From JACVRW01 sp963819115 (GTDB taxonomy: Bacteria > Actinomycetota > Thermoleophilia > Solirubrobacterales > Thermoleophilaceae): DNA of 64,000 nt. The position numbers and the translations under genes were made by a program. Shown here one piece after another: positions 48,408 through 57,835 of this stretch (the first letter of the stretch is position 1; every line of letters starts with the position of its first letter). The notes beneath the pieces were generated by a model. It ran no database searches. It was not told the DNA's origin and saw only the letters and a program-made list of their open reading frames with translations. The stretch spans positions 2,046,001 to 2,110,000 of the forward strand of contig CAWFUR010000011.1 of assembly GCA_963819115.1 (NCBI GenBank), in the 5' to 3' direction.

Positions 48408-49667
48408 TCAGGCGATCGGAGCGCGGCCCGTCCAGGCGCTCAGGTAGGCCTCCTGGTCGGGCGTGAGCTCGTCGATCGCCACGCCGAGCGACTCGAGCTT
48501 CAGCCGCGCGATCTCGTCGTCGATGTCCCGGGGCACGTCGAGCACGCGGTTCTCGAGCGTGTCGCCGGCCAGCACCAGATGCTCGACCCCGAGGGCGAGG
48601 TTGGCGAAGCTCAGGTCCATGGCGGCGGAGGGATGCCCCTGGCCCGCGGCCAGGTTCACCACCCGGCCCTGGGCCAGCAGGTTGAGCCGCTTGTCTCCGA
48701 GGTCGTATTGCTGCACCAGCGGGAGCACGTCGCGGACCCGGCCGGCGGCCAGGCTGCCCAGCGCCTCGAGGTCGATCTCCACGTCGAAGTGGCCGGCGTT
48801 GGCCAGCACGGCCCCGTCCTTCATGCGCTCGAAGTGCTCGCGGCCGAGAACCCCACGCGAGCCCGTGACGGTCACGAACAGCTCGCCGCGCTCAGCGGCG
48901 GCCAGGGCGGGCATCACCTCGTAGCCCTCCATGCGCGCCTCCAGCGCGCGCACCGGGTCCACCTCGCACACGATCACCGCGGCCCCGGCGCCCCGGGCCC
49001 GCTGGGCGATCCCGCGGCCGGTGGCCCCATAGCCGAGCAGCACGAGCGCGCGCCCGGCCAGCAGCAGGTTCGTGGCCCGCAGGATCCCGTCGAGCGCGGA
49101 CTGGCCGGTGCCGTGACGGTCGTTGAACGTGCGCTCGGTGCGCGACTCGTTCACGGCCAGCACGGGGCAGCGCAGGCGCCCCTCGGCCTCGAGCCGGCGC
49201 AGGCGCAGCAGGCCGGTGGTGGTCTCCTCCGCGCCGCCGCGGAGGGAGTCGGCCTCACCGCGCTCGTGCAACTCCACGAGCAGGTCGGCGCCGTCGTCAA
49301 GCGTCACGCCTGGTCCCCAGGCCGCCAGCGCATGCACGTGATCGGCGTAGGTGGCCGCGTCCTCGGCCCGCCGCGCCTGTACGGGCACCCCCGCCTCCAC
49401 CAGCGCGGCGGCCACCTCGTCCTGGGTGGTCAGCGGGTTGGCGGAGCAGAGTGCGGGGAGCGCGCCGCCGGCGGCCAGCGAGCGCATCAGGTTCGCCGTC
49501 TCCGCCGTGACGTGCAGGCAGGCGGCCACCTTCACGCCCTCCAGCGGCCGCTCCTCCTCGAGCCGCCGCCGGATCGAGCGGAGGACCGGCATCTGGCCCT
49601 CCGCCCAGTCGATCCGGGCCGCCCCGGCGGAGGCGAGACCCGGATCGGCTATGTCAGAAGAAAGCAT
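48408..49667 (-). CDS. S-adenosylhomocysteine hydrolase-like paralogue with altered catalytic residues
   Basis: This is a 419-residue protein of the short, archaeal-like SAHH type, without the KSDHYRY tail. It keeps the substrate-site HVTAETANL, DDGAD, EETTTG, GHFD and the NAD-binding GYGATGRG. The catalytic segment is VNESRTERTFNDRHG. Gapless alignment with VNDSVTKSKFDNLYG of the neighbouring AhcY places Glu at the catalytic Lys and reverses the essential Asp-Asn to Asn-Asp. Normal hydrolysis is therefore doubtful. The ATG directly abuts repeat D, and no ribosome-binding site is visible. Confidence 0.88.
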   Translation of the reverse strand: MLSSDIADPGLASAGAARIDWAEGQMPVLRSIRRRLEEERPLEGVKVAACLHVTAETANLMRSLAAGGALPALCSANPLTTQDEVAAALVEAGVPVQARRAEDAATYADHVHALAAWGPGVTLDDGADLLVELHERGEADSLRGGAEETTTGLLRLRRLEAEGRLRCPVLAVNESRTERTFNDRHGTGQSALDGILRATNLLLAGRALVLLGYGATGRGIAQRARGAGAAVIVCEVDPVRALEARMEGYEVMPALAAAERGELFVTVTGSRGVLGREHFERMKDGAVLANAGHFDVEIDLEALGSLAAGRVRDVLPLVQQYDLGDKRLNLLAQGRVVNLAAGQGHPSAAMDLSFANLALGVEHLVLAGDTLENRVLDVPRDIDDEIARLKLESLGVAIDELTPDQEAYLSAWTGRAPIA

Positions 49668-49710
49668 GGTGCGGTGCTCGCCCGATCACCGATCGGGCTG
49701 CGCTCCTCCC
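49668..49710 (-). repeat. 43-bp hairpin repeat, copy D
   Basis: This copy is identical to copy A in reverse. Its GGGAGG end lies nine bases after the ahcY stop and its CACC end touches the ATG of the ahcY-like gene. It therefore fills the entire intergenic spacer between the two genes. Confidence 0.92.
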
Positions 49711-49719
49711 ATGGTGTGG

Positions 49720-51146
<1,427 letters not shown>

Positions 51147-51150
<4 letters not shown>

Positions 51151-51524
51151 GCGGCGGTCTCCCTGAGTCGGGTGGTGTCGGGTTGGATCAGGCGCTGGTG
51201 CTTGTCCTGCTCCCAGCGAAGCCAGTCGTTGGAGGCGACCCCCTCGGGCCGCTCCGGGCGCTCCTCGAACCAGCGCTCCACAGCGGAACGCAGCTCCTCG
51301 TGGGAGCGCAGGCGCTCGGCGAAGGCCACGTCCGAGAGGGCGCAGTCGAACTGCGCCAGAAGCTCACGAAGGGTGCGGAGGCGCTGAAGCTGCTCGGCGC
51401 CGAAGAGGCGATAACCGGACGAGGAGCGGGAAAGCTCGATGAGGCCCGCGTTCTCGATGTAGCGAAGCATTCGCGGCGACCACCCCGTGGTCTCCGCAGC
51501 CTGGTGGATCGTCAACCCCTCCAT
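51147..51524 (-). CDS. MerR-family transcriptional regulator
   Basis: This 125-residue protein has a MerR winged HTH (LTIHQAAETTGWSPRMLRYI, ENAGLIELSRSSSGYRLFG, LQRLRTLRELLAQFD). The short C-terminal helix lacks metal-binding cysteines. It is coupled by ATGA to ahcY, so it probably responds to a methyl-cycle metabolite or controls this run. No operator was seen in the 26-bp gap upstream. Confidence 0.9.
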
Positions 51525-51550
51525 CGGAGGGAAACCTTACCACGATCGTG

Positions 51551-52600
51551 TCAAGGTTCTCCCAGGCTGTCCTTGATCCGCTCCAGAGCGTCGATCGGCT
51601 CCGGATCCACCCCGGCGAGCACCGCCGAGTAGACGCTCACGAGGTCCCCCAGCAGCACCAGGGAGAGCACGCGTTCCATGCGGCTGTCGCCGCGCGAGGC
51701 CACGCGCAGTGCCGATGCCCCGGCTCGCTCCACCTCCTCGGCGGTGAGCTCCATGCGCTGGCGGACACGTGGGTGGTGGTCCGAGTCCTCGAGGAAGACC
51801 CCGCTGAACGCATCCCCACCCCGCTCCCAGGCGCAGATCTGGTTGTGGCTCGCCTCTGGAAGCTCCGAGGCGAAGGCCGGGGCCTTGGCGTTCTCGTTCA
51901 GCTGGGTGACCCAGCGCCGGGCGGGCGCGATGGTGGGGCCGCTGCCGTGCACCACCGGCACCGTCCCGCGAAGAGCGGTGGCGATGGCCTTGGCCTGGGA
52001 GTCGGGGTCGGAGTCCGGGCCCCAGGCCTCCACCAGCCGCTCGAGCAGCGCGCTCGCCGCCTCGATCTCAGGCCGAAGGTCGGCGGCGGCGCCGCAGGCC
52101 CGGGCGCATTCGAGCGCGCCGACGGTCATGTACACAACGGCGGCGCGGGGCTGCATCCCGGCGGGGATCCCGATCACGGGCACCCCCTCCGCGCGGGCCA
52201 GCCCGGCCAGCTTCCCGCCCGTGGTGAGCACCACCCGCTGGGCGCCCACCGCGCCCGCGGCCTCGAAGCAGGCGAGCGTCTCCTCGGTCTGGCCCGAGTA
52301 GCTGGCGCAGAGCACGAGCGTGTCCGGCGGCGTCCAGGGCTCGAGCCCGTAGGCGCGGACGGTGGTGACCGGGCGGGTGGCCCGGTCCCCGAGCGCGGCC
52401 GCGGCGAGATCGCCGCCCACCCCCGAGCCGCCCATTCCGCACACCACGAGGCCTCCGGCGAGGTCGCGGTGCGGGATGTCGGCGGCCTGGGCGCGCCAGA
52501 GCGCGTCGCCGAGCTGGAGCGGCTGGGCGAGCACGTCCCCGAGCACCCCGGCGGGGTCCACCTCGGCCACGGCCTCGCGCGAGAGCGGATCGGCGGTCAT
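51551..52600 (-). CDS. bifunctional phosphoglucose/phosphomannose isomerase
   Basis: This is a 349-residue SIS-fold protein with VVCGMGGSGVGGDLAAAA, LCASYSGQTEETLACFEAAG, LTTGGKLAGLA and the C-terminal bifunctional PGI/PMI segment NENAKAPAFASELPEASHNQ. It interconverts fructose-6-P, glucose-6-P and mannose-6-P, feeding both GDP-mannose and UDP-glucose routes. Its ATG overlaps the neighbouring nucleotidyltransferase by four bases. Confidence 0.92.
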   Translation of the reverse strand: MTADPLSREAVAEVDPAGVLGDVLAQPLQLGDALWRAQAADIPHRDLAGGLVVCGMGGSGVGGDLAAAALGDRATRPVTTVRAYGLEPWTPPDTLVLCASYSGQTEETLACFEAAGAVGAQRVVLTTGGKLAGLARAEGVPVIGIPAGMQPRAAVVYMTVGALECARACGAAADLRPEIEAASALLERLVEAWGPDSDPDSQAKAIATALRGTVPVVHGSGPTIAPARRWVTQLNENAKAPAFASELPEASHNQICAWERGGDAFSGVFLEDSDHHPRVRQRMELTAEEVERAGASALRVASRGDSRMERVLSLVLLGDLVSVYSAVLAGVDPEPIDALERIKDSLGEP

Positions 52601-53634
52601 GCGGGCGCGATCTCCACGCCGGGCTCGAGGCGCACGCCCTCGCCCACCACGGCGCCCGCCCCGACCGACACGCCGGCGCCCAGCAGCGCCCCCGGCCCCA
52701 CGCGTGCGCCCTCGCCCACTCGCACGCGCTCGGCCAGCACGCTCTCGCGCACCGAGGCGTCGGCACCCACCACCACGCGGTCGAAGAGCACGGAGCGCTC
52801 GACGCGAGCGTCGGTGCTCACCGAGCAGCCCCGGCCGAGCACCGACTGCGGACCCACGTGGGCACCCGACACCAGGGCGTCGGCGGCCACGATCGAGCCG
52901 GTCACGTCACGGGCGGGCAGGGTCGACGGCACCGTGCCCGCGAGCAGGTCCCAGGTGGCCTCGAGATAGCGCGCCGGCGTTCCGATGTCCATCCAGTACG
53001 GGTCGTCGGCCAGGTGGCCGTAGAGCACGCCCTTCTCCACCAGAGCCGGGAACACCTCGCGCTCGAAGGACACGGCGCGGCCCGCGGGTATCTCCTCCAC
53101 CACGCTCCGCTCGAGCACGTAGACCCCGGCGTTGATCCCGTGGGGCGATGCCTCGTCCGACTTCTCGCGGAACTCCTCCACGCGCCCGGACTCGTCGGTG
53201 GGCACCACGCCGTAGCTCGAGGTGTCCTCCACCTTCACGAGGCCGAGCGTGGCCCGCGCGCCCACCTCCTCGTGCCAGGCGAGCTCCGCGGACAGGTCGA
53301 GGTCGGTGAGCACGTCGCCGTTGGCGATCACCACGCGATCCTCGAGGATCCCCTGGTCGTGGGCCAGCCGGACCGGGCCCGCGGTGCCCAGCGGCTCCTC
53401 CTCCACCACGTAGCGGAGGCGCATCCCCTGGTAGATGTCGCCGAGCACCAGCCGGACCTCGGCGGACATGAACCCGCAGGACATCACCACATCGTCCACC
53501 CCGTGGGACCGGAGCCAGTCGAGCATGTAGCTCAGGAACGGCCGCCCGGCCAGCGGCATCACCGCCTTCGGGACCGTGTAGGTCAGGGGGCGCAGGCGCG
53601 TGCCCTCGCCACCCGCCAGCACCAGTGCCTGCAC
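52597..53634 (-). CDS. NDP-sugar (mannose-1-phosphate type) pyrophosphorylase
   Basis: This is a 345-residue protein. The catalytic domain has LVLAGGEGTRLRPLTYTVPK, GFMSAEVRLVL, EEEPLGTAGPVRLAH, VIANGDVLTDLD and WMDIGTPARYLEA. The C-terminal part is a left-handed beta-helix of hexapeptide repeats (VGPQSVLGRGCSVSTDARVE...). It resembles GDP-mannose pyrophosphorylase or a glucose-1-phosphate homologue. The GTG start lies 33 bp after the UDP-glucose dehydrogenase stop. Confidence 0.9.
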   Translation of the reverse strand: MQALVLAGGEGTRLRPLTYTVPKAVMPLAGRPFLSYMLDWLRSHGVDDVVMSCGFMSAEVRLVLGDIYQGMRLRYVVEEEPLGTAGPVRLAHDQGILEDRVVIANGDVLTDLDLSAELAWHEEVGARATLGLVKVEDTSSYGVVPTDESGRVEEFREKSDEASPHGINAGVYVLERSVVEEIPAGRAVSFEREVFPALVEKGVLYGHLADDPYWMDIGTPARYLEATWDLLAGTVPSTLPARDVTGSIVAADALVSGAHVGPQSVLGRGCSVSTDARVERSVLFDRVVVGADASVRESVLAERVRVGEGARVGPGALLGAGVSVGAGAVVGEGVRLEPGVEIAPA

Positions 53635-53667
53635 CCTACGGTCGCGTCGATCGGGCGGTGGCCATTC

Positions 53668-56367
53668 CTAGCGTCCGACACCCTCGTAGGTGAAGCCCGC
53701 CGCCACCAGGGCCTCGCGGTCGAGGAAGTTGCGGCCGTCCACGACCACCGGCGTCTTGAGACGGCTCTTCACTTCCCCGGCCCAGTCGAGCTCCCTGAAC
53801 TCGGGCCACTCGGTGACCAGCACCACCGCGTCGGCGCCGTCGAGGGCATCCAGCGCGGTGGCGGCCACCGTGGCGCCCCCCAGCAACTCCTGGGCCCGGT
53901 CCATGGCCACCGGATCGAAGACGCGCACGTGCGCACCCTCGCCCTGGAGGCGGCCGGCAAGGACGAGGCTGGTGGCCTCCCGGATGTCGTCGGTGTTCGG
54001 CTTGAAGGCCACGCCGAGCAGGGCGATCTCCTTGCCCACCAACGAGCCCAGGTGCTTCTGGAGCTTGCCGATGGTGCGCCGCTTCTGGAGCTCGTTGACC
54101 TCAATGACGGCCGTGAGCAGCTGGAAGTGGTAGCCGGTATTGCCGGCGAGCTGCTTGAGCGCTTGGACGTCCTTCGGGAAACAGTTCGAGCACACAACGC
54201 CCCCGCTTGTGACGAAGGTATGCGAGCCCGGCACCTCCAGGGAATAGACCGTTCCCGAGTATGGGTGCTCCTCGGTTGACACGACGCGCGTCCACGCCGG
54301 ACCGTCGCTAAAGCGTCGATATCCGGTGGAGCGGATTCGTTTGGCCTGCCGCGCAACCGATCCGAGAACCCCGGGGCGATCTCGCTTCGGAACCAACTCG
54401 ATGGCAGCTTCCACCTGATCGGCCGAGCTCACGCGAATCCAGTGGGTGTCCTTCGTCGACTTCGCGGTGCGGCCGACCCGATGGGACGCGACCACGCCTA
54501 GCTCCCCCAGGAGCCTCAGGACTCCGTCGGCGAGCTCGTCGCTGATTGTCCCGTACTCGAGGATCACGCTTGGCCCGCCGTTTACCAGCGACCACGACCC
54601 GTCCCCTTCCCATAGGCCGCCGAGCAGTGCCCACTTATCAGCGGCCGGCCGATCCCAGATCAGATCCGGGAGGCGTTGTTCGTAGCTGGTGCGTCCCATT
54701 CCCAGCACCTGCGTCCACCAGAGGGACAAGAGCCGAGATCTCACTGCGACCCCGCGTGCAGTGGGCGTTGAAAAGACGTTGCTGATCAACCCATGCCGCA
54801 TCCAGAAGGCCACCACCTCGTCAACGAGGTGCTCCTCCTTCGTGGGATGGAAGAACCAGGCCAGACGCGCCTCCCCAGAGCGAATTGCGTGGCCTTCGGC
54901 CAGATAGAGGCCCAAGACTCGCCAGAACTCCCGGTCGAGCGCAATCTCGCCCGACACCTCTTGCCTGCTTGAGCGAGTGCGAAGGCCCGCCCCCGCGAGC
55001 GGGATCTCGGCCAGAGCCAGCTCGGAAAGGCGCATGGTTCCGGATGCAGTGACGCTCGCGGCCCTCCGCAACGGGTTCGGTGAATCGCCGAATACCGATC
55101 GGCGCTCGCTCAGTGAGCGCGATGCGAGCTCGCGAATGCGCTCAGGGTCCGGACGCACGATGACCTCATGTGGCGACAGTCTGGCCGCGTCCGCCGCCGC
55201 AACAAGAAACGCCGAGGAGGACGGATCTGCCGGTTCGCCTCGTCCGAGCGCAATCGGCACCCAATCCTCTTCTGTGAGCTCGGAGGCAAACTTGCGGCGC
55301 GCCTCCCCGTTCAATCCGTCGCTGACGATCATGGGATGGTCAGGGGTGCAACGAACCCTTCGGCCCATCTTGGTGCGTACCTCTATGAGCGTGCCCTCGT
55401 AGGCCCGGCGGGTCGCGCACATCACCGGCAGGAAAAGTGGCTCCTCCGAATTCGGCAGCCACGTCAACACCTCAAGCGCAGACGGCTCGATTACGCCGTC
55501 GACCGGTTCGTCCTCCTCTTCGAGCCTCTTCCAAAGCTGTTCGAACGTAAGCAACGTGGTACGTCCGTGATGGCGCACCAAGACCGTCTCGTCGCCGGTC
55601 AGGCAGCTGCCGCCATAGCCGATGCCCGCCTGCAGGAACTTCGGGCCGATGCGGTCGTCGAGGCCCATGCCCTTGGCCACCTCGCGCACGTCCGCGCCCA
55701 ACTCCTCGGACACGTTCGCGATCTCGTTGATGAAGCTGATCTTGGTGGCCAGGAAGGCGTTGGAGGCGAGCTTGACCATCTCCGCGCTGGCCACGTCGGT
55801 GCGGACCATCACGCCACCCAGGGGCGCGTAGAGCGCGTCCACGCGGTCGGCGAACGCCTCGGAGCCGGCGTTGGCGCCGATCACCACGCGATCGGGGCGC
55901 ATGAAGTCGTCCACCGCGCTGCCCTCCTTGAGGAACTCGGGCGCCGAGACGTAGCCGAGGTTCTCGCGGCGGCGGGCGATGGAGCGCCCGGTGCCCACCG
56001 GCACGGTGCTCTTCATCACCAGGGCGTGGTCCTTCGACTCGCCGAGCTCGGCGATCACCGCCTCCACGCGGGAGAGGTCGGCGTCTCCCGAGTAGGTGGG
56101 CGGCGTGTCCACGCAGCAGAACAGGAGCTGCGCGTTCGACACCGTCTCCGCCATGTCGGTGGTGAAATGCAGGCGCTCGGCGTTCTTCGTGACGAGCTCG
56201 GACAGGCCGGGCTCGTGGATCGGGACGTGGCCGCTACGGAGCGACTCCACCTTCTCGGGCAGGATGTCGCGCGCCCAGACCTCGTGTCCGAGCTCGGCGA
56301 AGCAGGCCGCGGTGACGAGCCCCACCCACCCGACGCCGATGACGCCTATTGGTTCCTTGTCTGCCAT
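53668..56367 (-). CDS. ugd: UDP-glucose 6-dehydrogenase with an in-frame intein
   Basis: This is an 899-codon frame. The N-extein (residues 1-254) has GVIGVGWVGLVTAACFAELG, TPPTYSGDADLS and KSTVPVGTG, ending GYGGS. The C-extein (729-899) starts CFPKD, giving the UGDH active-site motif GYGGSCFPKD with catalytic Cys, and then NELQKRR, LLGVAFKPNTDDIREA. The spliced enzyme of 425 residues is a normal UGDH. It oxidises UDP-glucose to UDP-glucuronate with NAD+, for surface polysaccharide. Splicing is required to restore the active site. Confidence 0.96.
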   Translation of the reverse strand: MADKEPIGVIGVGWVGLVTAACFAELGHEVWARDILPEKVESLRSGHVPIHEPGLSELVTKNAERLHFTTDMAETVSNAQLLFCCVDTPPTYSGDADLSRVEAVIAELGESKDHALVMKSTVPVGTGRSIARRRENLGYVSAPEFLKEGSAVDDFMRPDRVVIGANAGSEAFADRVDALYAPLGGVMVRTDVASAEMVKLASNAFLATKISFINEIANVSEELGADVREVAKGMGLDDRIGPKFLQAGIGYGGSCLTGDETVLVRHHGRTTLLTFEQLWKRLEEEDEPVDGVIEPSALEVLTWLPNSEEPLFLPVMCATRRAYEGTLIEVRTKMGRRVRCTPDHPMIVSDGLNGEARRKFASELTEEDWVPIALGRGEPADPSSSAFLVAAADAARLSPHEVIVRPDPERIRELASRSLSERRSVFGDSPNPLRRAASVTASGTMRLSELALAEIPLAGAGLRTRSSRQEVSGEIALDREFWRVLGLYLAEGHAIRSGEARLAWFFHPTKEEHLVDEVVAFWMRHGLISNVFSTPTARGVAVRSRLLSLWWTQVLGMGRTSYEQRLPDLIWDRPAADKWALLGGLWEGDGSWSLVNGGPSVILEYGTISDELADGVLRLLGELGVVASHRVGRTAKSTKDTHWIRVSSADQVEAAIELVPKRDRPGVLGSVARQAKRIRSTGYRRFSDGPAWTRVVSTEEHPYSGTVYSLEVPGSHTFVTSGGVVCSNCFPKDVQALKQLAGNTGYHFQLLTAVIEVNELQKRRTIGKLQKHLGSLVGKEIALLGVAFKPNTDDIREATSLVLAGRLQGEGAHVRVFDPVAMDRAQELLGGATVAATALDALDGADAVVLVTEWPEFRELDWAGEVKSRLKTPVVVDGRNFLDREALVAAGFTYEGVGR
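54184..55605 (-). mobile_element. intein with LAGLIDADG-type homing endonuclease in ugd
   Basis: The element is 474 residues. Its N-terminal Cys starts CLTGDETVLVRHHGRTTLLT (block A). Block B has TPDHPMIV with the T-x-x-H pair. Two DOD motifs are LGLYLAEGH (about 231-239) and LLGGLWEGDGS (about 328-338), each with an acidic residue. Block F is VYSLEVPGSHTFVTS and block G ends GGVVCSN, followed by Cys of the extein. The final Asn and +1 Cys are present, but the usual His before Asn is Ser. A homing endonuclease suggests recent or continuing mobility. Confidence 0.95.
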
Positions 56368-56386
56368 GCGAAGGCCGGAGAGGGTA

Positions 56387-57832
56387 TTAGAGCGATCGCA
56401 TGGATCGGGCGATGGCCATCATCTGGTCCTCCGAAAGGGTCTGGAGGAGGGTGTTCGAGATCCAGTAGGCGGCCTTGTCGGTGCGCCAGGCCACGAGCCG
56501 CAGGCGGTCGCCGTCGTAGTGCAGCTCGTATTCGCGGCGGCCGATCTTCCGCGTCTCGGAGGAATCCCCGAGGATGGGCGGGTCCTTCCAGGTGGTGCCC
56601 TGCACCCCGTAGTACTCGCCCGCCAGGCCGCGCTCGAGCACCATGCGGTAGGCCGGATAGCTGCGGCCGTTCGCGCGGATGCGGTACACCCGCGGCGGGC
56701 CCGCGTAGAGGGCGCCGGAGGTACGCAGCCTCGGGTAGAGCACGGGCAGCGACCTGCCCAGGCCCTGCTGCACGGCCTGCAGAGCCTGGTCCTTGCCGAA
56801 GCCGGTGGCGTCCTCCATGCCCAGGGCGTCGGCACTCTTCGGCTTGCGCTTGACCTTCGGCTTCGGGCTGTGCTTCCTGAGCACCCCGCGCGGGCCGGGC
56901 GTGTCCTTGCCCTGAAGGAACTCCTGGACGAGCTTCTTGACCCGCTCGTCGCTGGCCTCCACGTAGCTGGGCCCGATCACGCCCTCGAAATGGATCTCGT
57001 GAACGGGGCGGCCGGCGGAGAACACGGCGAGCTTCAGCAGCCGCAGCACCTCCGAGCGGGAGCGCAGGCCGGCGTCGGTCGAGGTGTTGCGGCCGAAGAT
57101 CTTCACCAGCCGGTCGCGCTTGCCGATCAGGTCGGTGTAGTTCACCTGCTGCTTGGCCTGGCGCAAGAAGTCCTGCTGGCGGGCGGAGCGCACGAGGTCG
57201 TTGTCCTCGTGGCGGAAACGCACGTACTGGAGCGCCTTGCGGCCGCACATGCGCTGGTAGCCGGGCTGCACGTTGATGTACGTGTACTCGGCGCTGTCGT
57301 TGAAGTAGCGCCGGTCGATGTCCACGTACACACAGCCCACGGCGTTCACCGCGCGCCAGAAGCCGCCGAAGCTCACGTTCACCACATGGTTGATCGGGAG
57401 CCCGGTGAGCTGCTTCACCGTCTTCACGGTGAGACGGGGTCCGCCGATCTCGTATGCGGCGTTGATCTTGTCCGTGCCGTGCCCGGGAATCTCGACCTTG
57501 AGATCGCGCGGCAGCGACATCAGGGCGGTGGCGTCCTTGCTCGGGTCCAGCCGGACGAGCATGATCGTGTCCGAGCGGGCTCCGCTCCCCCCCTCCACGT
57601 TGTCCTTGGGGCGGCGGTCGGACCCCAGGATCATCAGCGTCTGGGGCTTGCCCGGATCGGTGTGCGCCAGGCCCTTGATCTTCAGCTCGGGACCCTGGTT
57701 GAGGGCGTTCACCACCTTGTCGACCTCGTGGAACGCGGCCACCGAGGTGGCGCCGGCCGAGGCGAAGACCACCAGGAAGGCCCCGATGAGGAGCTTCTTC
57801 CAGAGGCCTGGGCGGGGGATCTCCTCCAGCAT
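56387..57832 (-). CDS. LytR-CpsA-Psr (LCP) family protein
   Basis: This is a 481-residue protein with an N-terminal helix (LWKKLLIGAFLVVFASAGAT). The LCP domain has RSDTIMLVRLDPSKDATALM, SLPRDLKVEIPG, DKINAAYEIGGPRLTVKTV and YVRFRHEDNDLVRSARQQDF with conserved Asp and Arg residues. LCP enzymes attach polysaccharide to peptidoglycan outside the membrane. The C-terminal 150 residues are an extra domain. It lies between a peptidase gene and ugd. Confidence 0.93.
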   Translation of the reverse strand: MLEEIPRPGLWKKLLIGAFLVVFASAGATSVAAFHEVDKVVNALNQGPELKIKGLAHTDPGKPQTLMILGSDRRPKDNVEGGSGARSDTIMLVRLDPSKDATALMSLPRDLKVEIPGHGTDKINAAYEIGGPRLTVKTVKQLTGLPINHVVNVSFGGFWRAVNAVGCVYVDIDRRYFNDSAEYTYINVQPGYQRMCGRKALQYVRFRHEDNDLVRSARQQDFLRQAKQQVNYTDLIGKRDRLVKIFGRNTSTDAGLRSRSEVLRLLKLAVFSAGRPVHEIHFEGVIGPSYVEASDERVKKLVQEFLQGKDTPGPRGVLRKHSPKPKVKRKPKSADALGMEDATGFGKDQALQAVQQGLGRSLPVLYPRLRTSGALYAGPPRVYRIRANGRSYPAYRMVLERGLAGEYYGVQGTTWKDPPILGDSSETRKIGRREYELHYDGDRLRLVAWRTDKAAYWISNTLLQTLSEDQMMAIARSMRSL

Positions 57833-57835
57833 CGG

